NCBI GenBank assembly: GCA_001898405.1
Contig: MKTW01000004.1
Coordinates: forward strand, 198,156-262,155
From: Sphingobacteriales bacterium 44-61
GTDB lineage: Bacteria; Bacteroidota; Bacteroidia; Chitinophagales; Chitinophagaceae
Reading direction: 5' to 3'
DNA: 64,000 nt
The position numbers and the translations under genes are program-made. The notes beneath the pieces were generated by a model. It did not search any database, was not told the origin of the DNA, and saw nothing but the letters and a program-made list of their open reading frames with translations. How positions within the stretch are numbered: position 1 is the stretch's first letter; every line of letters starts with the position of its first letter. This document shows, in pieces, positions 13,643 to 22,298 of the stretch.

Positions 13643-15166
13643 ATGAATAAGAAGATCCAATCTGCACTGATTTCCGTTTTTTATAAAGACGGGCTGGAAT
13701 CCCTCGTAAAATGGCTGGCTGACAACGGAGTAACCATCTACTCAACAGGCGGCACGCAACAATTCATTGAAAAACTGGGGATCAGCGTTGTGCCGGTTGA
13801 AAACCTCACTACTTATCCGTCCATCCTGGGTGGCAGGGTAAAAACCCTGCATCCTTCTGTATTTGGCGGCATTCTTGGTAAAAGAGACGATGAAACCCAT
13901 CTGCAGGAGATGAAACAGTACAATATTCCGGAATTGGACCTGGTGATCGTAGATCTCTATCCCTTTGAAGAAACAGTGGCCAGCACCAATGAAGAAAAAC
14001 TGATCATCGAAAAAATAGATATCGGTGGGCCATCCATGATCAGGGCTGCCGCTAAAAATTTCCGCGATGTAACAGTGATCGCTGCTAAAAAAGAATACGC
14101 TACCCTGGAAAACCTTCTGCGCTCACAAAATGGCGAGCTCTCACTGGAACAACGGAAAGCTTTTGCAGCCAAAGCATTTGAAACAGTGGCACACTATGAT
14201 GTAGCCATTGCAAAATATTTCAATCCATCCAATTCATTATACTTCCTGGAATCAATTCCTTTTCCCAAAGCCATGCGCTATGGTGAGAACCCTCATCAGT
14301 CAGGTGTTTTCTATGGCGACCTGGAAAAACTGTTCAACCAGTTGAACGGAAAGGAACTTTCTTACAATAACCTGGTTGATGTAGATGCTGCGATGCAACT
14401 CATCAATGAATTTCCTCCTTCCGCAGCAGGTATCACTTTTGCCATCATCAAGCACACCAATGTATGTGGTATAGCACAGCGCTCCGGTGTAAAAGAAAGT
14501 TGGGATGCAGCCCTTGCAGGTGACCCTGAAAGTGCTTTTGGCGGAGTGCTGGTCACCAATGGAAAAATAGATAAAGCAACAGCTGAAGCCATCAATGAAC
14601 TGTTCTTTGAAGTGTTGATCGCGCCTTCTTTTGCAGAAGATGCTTTAGCTATACTCAAATCAAAAAAGAACAGGATATTGCTCGAATTAAAAACTCAGCC
14701 TGATAACAAGATACAATACAAATCAGTATTGAACGGCGTATTGGTGCAGGGTATAGATGAAGGCAATTATGCTGAATGGAAAGAAGCCGGTGGCAGGGAC
14801 ACAAGCGCTGCAGAAAAAGATGATCTGATATTCGCCAACCTGGTATGCAAACACCTTAAATCAAATGCCATTGCATTGGTGAAAAACAGGCAACTGATCG
14901 GCAAAGGTTGCGGTCAAACCAGCCGTATCGATTCACTGCGTCAGGCTGTTGAAAAAGCTAAACAATTTAAGTTCGATCTTACCGGTGCTGTAATGGCCAG
15001 TGATGCATTCTTCCCATTCAATGACTGTGTGAAATTGGGTCATGAGGCAGGTATCACTTCCTTTATTCAGCCAGGCGGTTCAATCCGGGACAATGATTCC
15101 ATTGAATATTGCAAGGAGCATAAGCTGGCCATGGTGATCACCGGCACAAGGCATTTCAAACATTAA
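13643..15166 (+). CDS. purH: Bifunctional AICAR formyltransferase / IMP cyclohydrolase
   Basis: Catalyses the last two steps of de novo purine synthesis: formylation of AICAR with 10-formyl-THF, then ring closure to IMP. 507 residues, the normal length. The N-terminal MGS-like cyclohydrolase domain (1-140) has SVFYKDG, YSTGGT and the loop GGRVKTLHPSVFGGIL. The C-terminal formyltransferase has MRYGENPHQ, IKHTNVCG (catalytic Lys-His), DPESAFGG and SDAFFPF with the terminal QPGGSIRD. It has its own promoter. The EamA transporter start codon overlaps its stop (TAATG), so a readthrough transcript probably covers both. Confidence 0.98.
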   Translation: MNKKIQSALISVFYKDGLESLVKWLADNGVTIYSTGGTQQFIEKLGISVVPVENLTTYPSILGGRVKTLHPSVFGGILGKRDDETHLQEMKQYNIPELDLVIVDLYPFEETVASTNEEKLIIEKIDIGGPSMIRAAAKNFRDVTVIAAKKEYATLENLLRSQNGELSLEQRKAFAAKAFETVAHYDVAIAKYFNPSNSLYFLESIPFPKAMRYGENPHQSGVFYGDLEKLFNQLNGKELSYNNLVDVDAAMQLINEFPPSAAGITFAIIKHTNVCGIAQRSGVKESWDAALAGDPESAFGGVLVTNGKIDKATAEAINELFFEVLIAPSFAEDALAILKSKKNRILLELKTQPDNKIQYKSVLNGVLVQGIDEGNYAEWKEAGGRDTSAAEKDDLIFANLVCKHLKSNAIALVKNRQLIGKGCGQTSRIDSLRQAVEKAKQFKFDLTGAVMASDAFFPFNDCVKLGHEAGITSFIQPGGSIRDNDSIEYCKEHKLAMVITGTRHFKH

Positions 15167-16185
15167 TGCCCCGATTCGATATATACAGAACATTATCCCA
15201 AACCAGTAATTCCATCAGGGAACTATCGGTTTTTAATCCGCTTACCATCCATCGCAAAGGCACAAAAGCAAAAGCTGTTTTTGCATTGGCAATGGTTTGC
15301 ATTCTATGGGGCACCACCTGGGTAGCTTCCAAACTGGGAGTAAAATATATGCCTTCCCTGCAAATGGCCGGCATACGTCAAACACTGGGTGGACTTTGTT
15401 ATGTGATCTTCTTTCTTACCAAAGGCGCCCGCTTTCCTGCCAGGAAAGAATGGGGAAGTATCGTTGTTCTGAGTCTGCTCAATTTCGCACTTACCAATGG
15501 GCTTAGTACCTGGGGATTGAAACATATCACGGCTGGATTGGGTGCTATCATGGGAGCTATTTTCCCTTTATGGCTGGTGGTGATCGGCCTGTTCTCCGGA
15601 AGTAAAACTCCTGCCCGCGCCATCATTGGCTTGCTGATAGGTTTTGCAGGGATCTGTATTATTTTTGGTGAGCACCTTCAGGATTTTTTTAACCCGGATT
15701 TCCGTTTCGGCATTCTTATTTCACTGGCTGCCACCTGGACCTGGGCATTCGGTACGCTTTATACAAAAAGAAAAGCTGCCAGCTTTAATCCATATTTCAG
15801 TCTTGGTTTACAGATGCTGATAGCTGGTGTGATCCTTTTAGTGTTCACCCAACTGGTCAATACACCTGAAACAAAATCAGCCGTTCCTTTCACTGCTATT
15901 CCCTGGCAGTCCTGGGCTGCAGTTGCCTACCTGGTGATCTTCGGGTCTGTACTTTCTTTTATTGCTTATTTATATGCACTGCAACACCTGCCTACAGAAC
16001 AGGCTTCTATTTATGCTTACGTCAATCCTATTGTAGCTGTATTGCTGGGTTGGTTATTATTCGCTGAAAGCATTAGTGTGTTTATTGTTGTCGGAGGATT
16101 GGTTACGCTGGCCGGTGTGTATATGGTAAACAAAGCGTTCAAGACATTGCCTGCAGTGGAACAGCCGGAAGCAGAAGGGATTTAA
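15166..16185 (+). CDS. EamA-family (DMT) transporter
   Basis: Inner-membrane drug/metabolite transporter with two EamA halves of about five helices each. It shows the usual opening of the family (LAMVCILWGTTWVASKLGV, helix 1 near residue 45) and, in the second half, AYLYALQHLPTEQASIYAYVNPI followed by LLGWLLFAES. 339 residues; the first 40 are polar and may be an over-extension, but no better start is visible. The ATG overlaps the purH stop by one base, suggesting coupled expression. The substrate is unknown; metabolite export is the typical role. Confidence 0.88.
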   Translation: MPRFDIYRTLSQTSNSIRELSVFNPLTIHRKGTKAKAVFALAMVCILWGTTWVASKLGVKYMPSLQMAGIRQTLGGLCYVIFFLTKGARFPARKEWGSIVVLSLLNFALTNGLSTWGLKHITAGLGAIMGAIFPLWLVVIGLFSGSKTPARAIIGLLIGFAGICIIFGEHLQDFFNPDFRFGILISLAATWTWAFGTLYTKRKAASFNPYFSLGLQMLIAGVILLVFTQLVNTPETKSAVPFTAIPWQSWAAVAYLVIFGSVLSFIAYLYALQHLPTEQASIYAYVNPIVAVLLGWLLFAESISVFIVVGGLVTLAGVYMVNKAFKTLPAVEQPEAEGI

Positions 16186-16191
16186 CCCGGA

Positions 16192-17547
16192 TCATATTTC
16201 ATTCATGAATGTTTCATACGCTTCTTTCCATCCTTCATATAGCTTATCAGTGCCCAGAAAGGAATTATGCCAGATCATGATAAAAGTTCCCTGCACCTGT
16301 TTCACTTCCTTATAATAATGCCGCATCTCTTCCAACGCCTGCTGCGGGGGGTAATGCTGTTCATAAAAAGAATTGGCCTCCATAAAACAGAAGGGAAACA
16401 AAAGAAGATTGGTTGCCGTTTCTGCGTTGAGGTCATACCAGTAAAATGGTGTGGCCACTGAAGCACGGAAGCCATTGATACTTCCATATCCCATAGAAAA
16501 ATCAAATCCGATCTTGTTTGCAATCAGTTTACGGAAGGTTTCCGGCAAAGCGAACCGGATATAGTGCTGTCTTGAAGAAACGATGGGATTGCCATTGATG
16601 GCTGATAACTGGGTAATTTCCCCCTGAAGCAAACGTTCATCATCTCCGCTTTGCCAGGAAGGATGAATGCCTACCGGGTAGCGGATAAGATGATCACTGA
16701 TCAGTTCTTTCATCGCCTTCTTTGCAGGAGAGATGTTCTTATCATAGCGGCCATTCTTTTCTGCCAGCAGGAAAAAATAATATGGCCTTAATTTCTTTTT
16801 TTCATGAAGCTGGTTCATCCAGCCATAAGCATCAAACGGGTCTTTTTGTTTTCCCCGCAAAACAGCTATACGGTCTTTTACAGCTTTCCAATCTCCTTTC
16901 AGGATTGAGCGGGTAAACCCTCCTAATTGCCGCCACCACCCTTTATGTTTATATGACCAGGCAATATCTATATCATACGTTGGAAGAAGCAGGAAAGAAG
17001 ATGATTTGAAAACAAGAGAGGGAAAATGTTGTTTCAGCCTCTCTTTAAAATATTGCAGCCAGATATTCACCAGGGGGAGATTCAAAAATCCTTCACGGAA
17101 AGCAAGAGCGTTTTCATGGGCATACCGGCCATAGCTGTCTTTTTTATGTGGAAAATATTCTTCATACCGGCTGATCAGGTAAAAGCTTGCTGCAAAAATG
17201 TCGAAAGGATAATCACCATTCGTTTTAAAAAATGCTTTGTAGCCGTTAACATCAAAACAGGTTATTTCCTGCGGGATGATCGTTTTTTGAAAAAGGAGCG
17301 GGTGAGCTTCGATGAAAAGTTCATCTGTTCGTAATCGCTCTGTTGAGTAATTGATGCAGGACTTGTTATACTCGAGAAAAGCTTTTTTATCAGATGTAAG
17401 TTCAAAACCCTGTTGCATGATCTCTTTGCCTAAGAAATCAAGAATGTATTGCACCCTGGGTGTTATTTCAGGAACAAAGATGAGCAAGGTTGGAATATTT
17501 GGTTTTACAGTTAGATAGAAACCCCAGAAAGACAGCAAAGAGCACAA
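16192..17547 (-). CDS. Polysaccharide deacetylase family protein
   Basis: 451-residue protein of the Bacteroidota polysaccharide-deacetylase group (NodB-like fold with a long N-terminal extension, DUF7033-like). Visible are PTYDIDIAWSYKHKGW, where the Asp residues suit the metal site, KKKLRPYYFFLL, GIHPSW (His of the motif-2 type), and a closing IMIWHNSFLG with a conserved Trp-His. It probably acts on envelope polysaccharide. The start is uncertain: the first 13 codons (from 17547) look like the CTTTGTG-type intergenic repeat, and the family part begins around VKPNIPTLLIF. It lies 3 nt downstream of lutB on the same strand. Confidence 0.8.
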   Translation of the reverse strand: MCSLLSFWGFYLTVKPNIPTLLIFVPEITPRVQYILDFLGKEIMQQGFELTSDKKAFLEYNKSCINYSTERLRTDELFIEAHPLLFQKTIIPQEITCFDVNGYKAFFKTNGDYPFDIFAASFYLISRYEEYFPHKKDSYGRYAHENALAFREGFLNLPLVNIWLQYFKERLKQHFPSLVFKSSSFLLLPTYDIDIAWSYKHKGWWRQLGGFTRSILKGDWKAVKDRIAVLRGKQKDPFDAYGWMNQLHEKKKLRPYYFFLLAEKNGRYDKNISPAKKAMKELISDHLIRYPVGIHPSWQSGDDERLLQGEITQLSAINGNPIVSSRQHYIRFALPETFRKLIANKIGFDFSMGYGSINGFRASVATPFYWYDLNAETATNLLLFPFCFMEANSFYEQHYPPQQALEEMRHYYKEVKQVQGTFIMIWHNSFLGTDKLYEGWKEAYETFMNEI

Positions 17548-17550
17548 AGA

Positions 17551-18942
17551 CTATTTTGCCGGTTTGCCTTCTCCCCGTTTCTCTTTCCATTGTTCATTGA
17601 ACGATTGCTTCGGAAATTCCAGTTTTCCCCGGTGTTCGGTCCATGATTTCCCTACTTTGTTCACAAACCAGCCTTTCATATTTCCGCCTGCCATGTTCAT
17701 CCATTTCCGGCGGAGCATGGCCCGCTTCCATATTTTCCAAACCATTTTTTCGGAAAACGCTGCTTCTCCTTCTTTCACGGCTTCATGCCTGTTTTCGAGC
17801 AACAGCTCATGCAGGTTTATTTTTACGGCACACACTTCCGTGCAATTACCACAAAGGGAGGAAGCATAACTCAGGTGCTTCCATTCTCCAAGATCTTTAA
17901 GGTTGGGAGTGATCACAGAACCGATAGGACCGCTGTAAGTTGTTCCATAAGTATGGCCACCAATATTTTTATATACAGGGCAGGCATTCAGACAGGCGCC
18001 GCAACGGATACAATAAAGGCTTTCCCTTTGCTTTTCATTGGCCAGGATATTGGTACGGCCATTGTCAAGCAATATCACATACATTTCTTCCGGTCCGTCT
18101 GTTTCCCCTTCCTGCTTTGGTCCGGCAATGATCGTATTATATGAAGTGATCCTTTGCCCTGTTCCATAAGTAGACAACAAGGGCCAGAACAAAGAAAGGT
18201 CTGTCATGGAAGGAATCACTTTCTCGATCCCTACCACTACGATATGTGTTTTAGGCATGGAGCAGCTCAGTCTTCCATTTCCTTCATTTTCCGTTACCGC
18301 TACAGCGCCTATATCAGCAATGATAAAATTGGCTCCTGTAACACCTACTTCAGCTTCGCGGTATTTTTCCCGTAAAATATCTCTTGCTACCAGGGTGAGT
18401 TGTTCCGGGGCGAGGGATGGATCTGTTCCCAGTTTTTCTGCAAACAGCCGGGCAACATCCTCCTTGCTTTTGTGCATGGCCGGCGTTACGATATGATAAG
18501 GCGGTTCGCCATCCAACTGTTGTATGTATTCACCCAGATCGGTTTCAACGCTTTCAATACCTTTTTTTTCCAGAAAATCGTTGAGATGGATCTCTTCTGT
18601 CACCATGCTCTTGCTCTTCACCAGTGTCTTGCAATTCTTTTCATCGCAGATCTTTCCTATTTCTTCCAGGGCCTGCTTTGCATCTTCTGCCCAGATCACT
18701 TTTGTACCTCTCCTGGTAATGGCTGCTTCGAAGCTTTCCAGCTGTTGATCCAGTGTTTCAATAGCCCGCCATTTCAGGTTTTTGGCCCTTTCCCTGGCGA
18801 GATTCAATTCGGCGAACTGCAACTTACCTTGCGGCACTGCTGCATTGTACTTGCCGATATTGAAATTGATCGTCCGCCGGTGATTGAGGTCAGCGGCTTT
18901 TTCCGAACTCTTATCAAGAAAACTGGATACTGTTTCTTTCAC
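17551..18942 (-). CDS. lutB: LutB-like iron-sulfur lactate-utilisation protein
   Basis: Electron-transfer subunit of the LutABC L-lactate oxidation complex. 463 aa, GTG start. The LUD domain covers about 60-300 (KSKSMVTEEI, NFIIADIGAVAVTENEGNGR). The ferredoxin part has CIRCGACLNACPVYKN and a second half-site CGNCTEVCAVKI, for two 4Fe-4S clusters. LutA and LutC homologues are not adjacent, unlike in Bacillus, so the complex partners would have to be elsewhere. The start overlaps the end of the DUF3109 gene by 4 nt (GTGA), so the two are translationally linked. Confidence 0.92.
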   Translation of the reverse strand: MKETVSSFLDKSSEKAADLNHRRTINFNIGKYNAAVPQGKLQFAELNLARERAKNLKWRAIETLDQQLESFEAAITRRGTKVIWAEDAKQALEEIGKICDEKNCKTLVKSKSMVTEEIHLNDFLEKKGIESVETDLGEYIQQLDGEPPYHIVTPAMHKSKEDVARLFAEKLGTDPSLAPEQLTLVARDILREKYREAEVGVTGANFIIADIGAVAVTENEGNGRLSCSMPKTHIVVVGIEKVIPSMTDLSLFWPLLSTYGTGQRITSYNTIIAGPKQEGETDGPEEMYVILLDNGRTNILANEKQRESLYCIRCGACLNACPVYKNIGGHTYGTTYSGPIGSVITPNLKDLGEWKHLSYASSLCGNCTEVCAVKINLHELLLENRHEAVKEGEAAFSEKMVWKIWKRAMLRRKWMNMAGGNMKGWFVNKVGKSWTEHRGKLEFPKQSFNEQWKEKRGEGKPAK

Positions 18943-19544
18943 GCTGGATCGTTTGTTTGTTGTTCAAAATAGTCCGCAGCGATAGCATCGAGCGTTTCAT
19001 AAAACGCCTCACCATACTTTCTGATCAGGGGTTCTTTCAGGAATTTATATACCGGTACCTGCAGCTGCTCTCCCAGTTGGCAGGCGGGGCTGCACAATCT
19101 TTGCCGGGGTTCATAATTCACCCGGTCATAATCACCATGCCTGCCTGGCTTGGCAATAATGGGATAAAGATGGCAACTGATCGGTTTTTTCCAGGGTATC
19201 AGTCCGTCATAATATGCCTGTTCAAAAGCACACTTGATAAGACCATCTTTTTCCCGGAAAGCATACACGCATATTTCGTTGTCGCTGGGCAGCGTGGGCG
19301 TTACCCAGCCAAACTCCTGGTCGTATTGATAGAAACCCTTTTTCTCTATCTCTGCAATGGCAGCTGGCGGCAGGTATGGTTTCACCTGCTCATAGTACTT
19401 TGATACCATCGCCAGTTCTTCTTTTGATAAAGGAGCTCCGGCATCGCCTTCTTCACAGCAGCCTCCTTTACACTTAGCCAGGTCGCAGACAAATTTTTTC
19501 TCTACCACCTCATCACTGATCAATATATTGTCTATTACAATCAC
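18939..19544 (-). CDS. DUF3109 family Cys-rich protein
   Basis: Cytoplasmic protein with many Cys (CDLAKCKGGCCEEGD near the N-terminus, then ICVYAF, IKCAF, ISCHLYP, CSPACQLG), a pattern expected of a YkgJ-like metal or Fe-S binding site. Function unknown. I start it at the GTG at 19544, giving MIVIDNILISDEVV, the usual family beginning. The upstream in-frame TTG at 19562 lies inside a -7 promoter box and cannot be used if that box is real. It overlaps lutB by 4 nt. Confidence 0.85.
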   Translation of the reverse strand: MIVIDNILISDEVVEKKFVCDLAKCKGGCCEEGDAGAPLSKEELAMVSKYYEQVKPYLPPAAIAEIEKKGFYQYDQEFGWVTPTLPSDNEICVYAFREKDGLIKCAFEQAYYDGLIPWKKPISCHLYPIIAKPGRHGDYDRVNYEPRQRLCSPACQLGEQLQVPVYKFLKEPLIRKYGEAFYETLDAIAADYFEQQTNDPA

Positions 19545-19559
19545 AAAAGGTCTTTTGGG

Positions 19560-19567
19560 CAAAGTTA
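19560..19567 (-). promoter_or_regulatory. -7 promoter box for DUF3109-lutB
   Basis: On the minus strand this reads TAACTTTG, an exact TAnnTTTG box, ending 15 bases before the GTG start at 19544. Confidence 0.6.
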
Positions 19568-19592
19568 CGGGCTCAGCACCTAAAATCCGGGC

Positions 19593-20189
19593 TTATCTCC
19601 ACCGCAACGTATTAATCAAATGCTTCAGATCTTGTTTTAAAAAATCATTCACAATACTTAAGGAATCCTCATTGGGGGTGGCATCAAAATAAAGGGCGCC
19701 GCGAAGAAAATGGCGGGTGCTGTCAGTTACAAAAAACTGGTTGGCTGTGGCAGTATTTCCTGAAAGAGAAAAATAGACACCTTCCACACCGTTAGGGGTA
19801 ACAATGGGGCTGTCAACAATACCAGTGGCTACATCTGTGTGCTGTTTATATGCCATTTTAAATCCATCATTCACGAGTGAATCAAAATTGCGGGGAGTCA
19901 CTCCTTTATAACTCACATATATTCTTCCATGAAAGCGGGGAATATCAATATTGATCCACCAATCCCCGGCTTTGGCATCAAAGAAAGACGTGTCTTTTAT
20001 CACATGTGCATATACAGGATATTCAAATGTATACGGGTAGCCGGGCTGATCAAACAGCTGGTATTTCTTTTCAGGAAAACTCACCTTGAAATAACCTTTT
20101 TTTCTGTAGGGATAGGGGCTATTGCAGGATAACAAAAACGCTGTTCCTACAGTGCAGGCCAGGAACAGGAATAAATAATTACGCTTCAA
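19593..20189 (-). CDS. gldD: Gliding motility lipoprotein GldD
   Basis: Envelope lipoprotein required for gliding and Type IX secretion-linked motility in Flavobacterium johnsoniae. 198 residues, TTG start. The signal peptide ends in a lipobox FLLSC (Cys22), followed by the GldD signature start NSPYPYRKKGYFKVSFPEK. YPVYAHV, WWINIDIPRFHGRIYVSYK and FYLSGNTATANQF-like (VYFSLSGNTATANQ) and FLRGALYF match the family. gldE lies 27 nt upstream on the same strand, the usual gldE-gldD pairing. Whether this organism glides cannot be told from these genes alone. Confidence 0.93.
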   Translation of the reverse strand: MKRNYLFLFLACTVGTAFLLSCNSPYPYRKKGYFKVSFPEKKYQLFDQPGYPYTFEYPVYAHVIKDTSFFDAKAGDWWINIDIPRFHGRIYVSYKGVTPRNFDSLVNDGFKMAYKQHTDVATGIVDSPIVTPNGVEGVYFSLSGNTATANQFFVTDSTRHFLRGALYFDATPNEDSLSIVNDFLKQDLKHLINTLRWR

Positions 20190-20216
20190 AGTAGTTGCTG
20201 TTTAATTTTAATGGCC

Positions 20217-21563
20217 TTATGCCTTTCTGTTGTGGTTCACTGTCACTTTTACCATCCTGATACGGTTACTATCTGCTTCCAGCACGGTAAAATCAAAATC
20301 ACCGCTGCTGACCACTTCATTTACAGCAGGGAATTCACCGGCCAACTCCAGCACCAGGCCACCGATTGACTCACTTTCTCCTCTTATGCTATCAAAAACA
20401 TCCATGGGTAATTGCATGATCTTACAAACATCATGGATCATCGTTTTCCCTTCGAAAATATAGTTGTTATCATCCAGCTTTTTATCATGGCTTTCTTCCT
20501 CATCAAATTCATCACGGATATCACCGATCACTTCTTCCATAATATCTTCCATGGTAACAATGCCGCTGGTGCCGCCAAATTCATCCACTACCACGGCAAA
20601 ATGAATATGCCTGCTTTGAAAATCGCGCAGCAGATCGGAGATCAGTTTTGACTCCGGCACAAAATAAGGCTGACGCATCAGCGAATGCCAATCGAAATCA
20701 GCGGGTTGCTGCAAGGACGAGATCAGGTCTTTAGTGTTGATGATACCCACTACTTCATCCATGCTCACTTTGTATACCGGCAAGCGGGAATAGTGCAGTT
20801 CTTCCACTTTCTTTACCACATCGGCGAAGGAAGCATTGTAGTTGATACCATTTACTTCAAGCCTGCTCCGCATGATCTGCTTCACGGATATGGTACCGAA
20901 TTTTATAATGCCCTTCATGATATTCTTCTCTTCAGGCGATGCTTCTTCATCTGTTTTTATATCGATCGCTTCATCCAGTTCCTGTATACTCACTGCTTCC
21001 GAGCGGTTGGCTCCTAGTTTGCGGCCAACTGCATCGGCAAAAGAAACGGTCCATTTGCTGATGCGGCGAAGGAAAAGATGCACAGCTTCCACTACAATTG
21101 CTGAGCCATAGGCAAAGCGCAGGTTATTTTGCGTAGCCCACACTTTAGGTAATATTTCTCCAAAAAACACGAGCACAAAAGTGATCACAAATACTTTAGA
21201 CAATAATTCCAGTATAAAGTGAATATGTGCAAATGAAATGAACTGACCGATCAGGAAATTGGTGAGCACGATAATGGAGATGTTCACAAAAATGCTGGCG
21301 ATCAGCAGGGAGGCAAATACTTCCTTGGGTTCATCCAAAAAATTGATGATCCTTTTCGCTGCAGGGTGCTGTTTTGTTTTCAGCATATTAATATCCTTAT
21401 CGTTCAGCGAAAAAATAGCCACTTCTGCTCCGGAAATAGTGAAGGTAAGCAGCAGCAGGGCCAGTAAAAGAATGACAAGCAGGGTTGTGCCCTGTGTATT
21501 GGCAGCAAGGAAAATAAAAGCAAAAGGATCACAGAAAAGTTGAATGACCGAATGACTCTCCAA
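20217..21563 (-). CDS. gldE: Gliding motility-associated CBS/CorC-type membrane protein GldE
   Basis: Inner-membrane protein with a DUF21 region of about four helices (1-190: LVILLLALLLLTFTISGAEV-type first helix, later VNISIIVLTNFLIG and VFVITFVLVFFGEILPKVWA). Next come two CBS domains (about 215-340, with IMRSRLEV, LPVYK, VVDEFGG and GIVTMEDI) and a CorC_HlyC C-terminal domain (about 350-440). 448 residues, TTG start, typical for GldE. It stabilises or works with GldD; the two genes are neighbours. CorC-type relatives act in metal-ion efflux, so a transport role is possible. Confidence 0.92.
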   Translation of the reverse strand: MESHSVIQLFCDPFAFIFLAANTQGTTLLVILLLALLLLTFTISGAEVAIFSLNDKDINMLKTKQHPAAKRIINFLDEPKEVFASLLIASIFVNISIIVLTNFLIGQFISFAHIHFILELLSKVFVITFVLVFFGEILPKVWATQNNLRFAYGSAIVVEAVHLFLRRISKWTVSFADAVGRKLGANRSEAVSIQELDEAIDIKTDEEASPEEKNIMKGIIKFGTISVKQIMRSRLEVNGINYNASFADVVKKVEELHYSRLPVYKVSMDEVVGIINTKDLISSLQQPADFDWHSLMRQPYFVPESKLISDLLRDFQSRHIHFAVVVDEFGGTSGIVTMEDIMEEVIGDIRDEFDEEESHDKKLDDNNYIFEGKTMIHDVCKIMQLPMDVFDSIRGESESIGGLVLELAGEFPAVNEVVSSGDFDFTVLEADSNRIRMVKVTVNHNRKA

Positions 21564-21637
21564 TGCAGTGTTTTTTTCTGTTTAATGATAAAAGCAGGTC
21601 AAAAGGCCTGCCTGTCACAAAATTATTTTTTTTACTA

Positions 21638-22063
21638 CTAAAAAGGAAGGCTTTCCGATGGGTCGCCCAAAGATGTATCAGGATTGCCCATATTTTCGAG
21701 TCCGCCATCAGTATGAGGTGTGTTACCATCCATCCGCTTATCCAGCATGATCAGATTATCCCCCACTACTTCGGTGGCAAATTTACGGTTGCCATCCTTA
21801 TCTTCCCAACTCCGGGTGCGAAGACGTCCTTCTATATACACCAGGCTGCTCTTGTGCAGGTATTTCTGAGCCAATTCTGCAAGGCCCCGCCACAATACTA
21901 CTGTATGCCATTCCGTCTGCGATACCAGTTTCCCCGACCTGTCTTTAAATGTTTCCGTAGTGGCAAGGGGAAATTTGGCAACAGCAATATTGCCCTCCAA
22001 AAACTGAACATCGGGATCTTTCCCGAGATTGCCGATCAGCATCACTCTGTTTACGCCTCTCAT
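21638..22063 (-). CDS. ssb: Single-stranded DNA-binding protein
   Basis: SSB of 141 aa: OB fold (1-110) opening with MRGVNRVMLIGNLGKDP, then EWHTVVLWRGLAELAQKYL and VYIEGRLRTRSWED. A short linker leads to the acidic-hydrophobic tip ESLPF, the protein-interaction tail. Acts at replication forks and in repair. It lies in the conserved mutY-ssb-gldE-gldD cluster. A minus-strand -7-like box TAACTTTA lies at 22110-22117, about 46 bases upstream. Confidence 0.96.
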   Translation of the reverse strand: MRGVNRVMLIGNLGKDPDVQFLEGNIAVAKFPLATTETFKDRSGKLVSQTEWHTVVLWRGLAELAQKYLHKSSLVYIEGRLRTRSWEDKDGNRKFATEVVGDNLIMLDKRMDGNTPHTDGGLENMGNPDTSLGDPSESLPF

Positions 22064-22204
22064 ACGCTTGCTTTTTATCTTATTATTAAATCTCTCCGGC
22101 CTTTACTACTAAAGTTAATTTTTTTATATGGAATGAAAAAATATGCCAATTTCTTTACAGGTTGGTTTTCATGTACAAAAAATGATGGCTGCTCCTATAA
22201 AACG

Positions 22205-22271
22205 ACTCCTTCCCGTTCTTCCCGCCTTACCGGTAAAAATTTACGGTAAGGCGGGAAGAACGGGAAGGAGT
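22205..22271. repeat. GC-rich palindrome, copy B of the repeat at 1040-1099
   Basis: Arms of about 32-33 nt (22205-22237 and 22240-22271) with one bulged base, containing CTTCCCGCCTTACCGGTAA as in copy A. It lies between the mutY stop (22299) and the ssb start (22063), both minus strand, in a gap that otherwise shows only the ssb -7-like box. Confidence 0.88.
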
Positions 22272-22298
22272 TACTTAAGATGGATCTTGATCTGTTTG

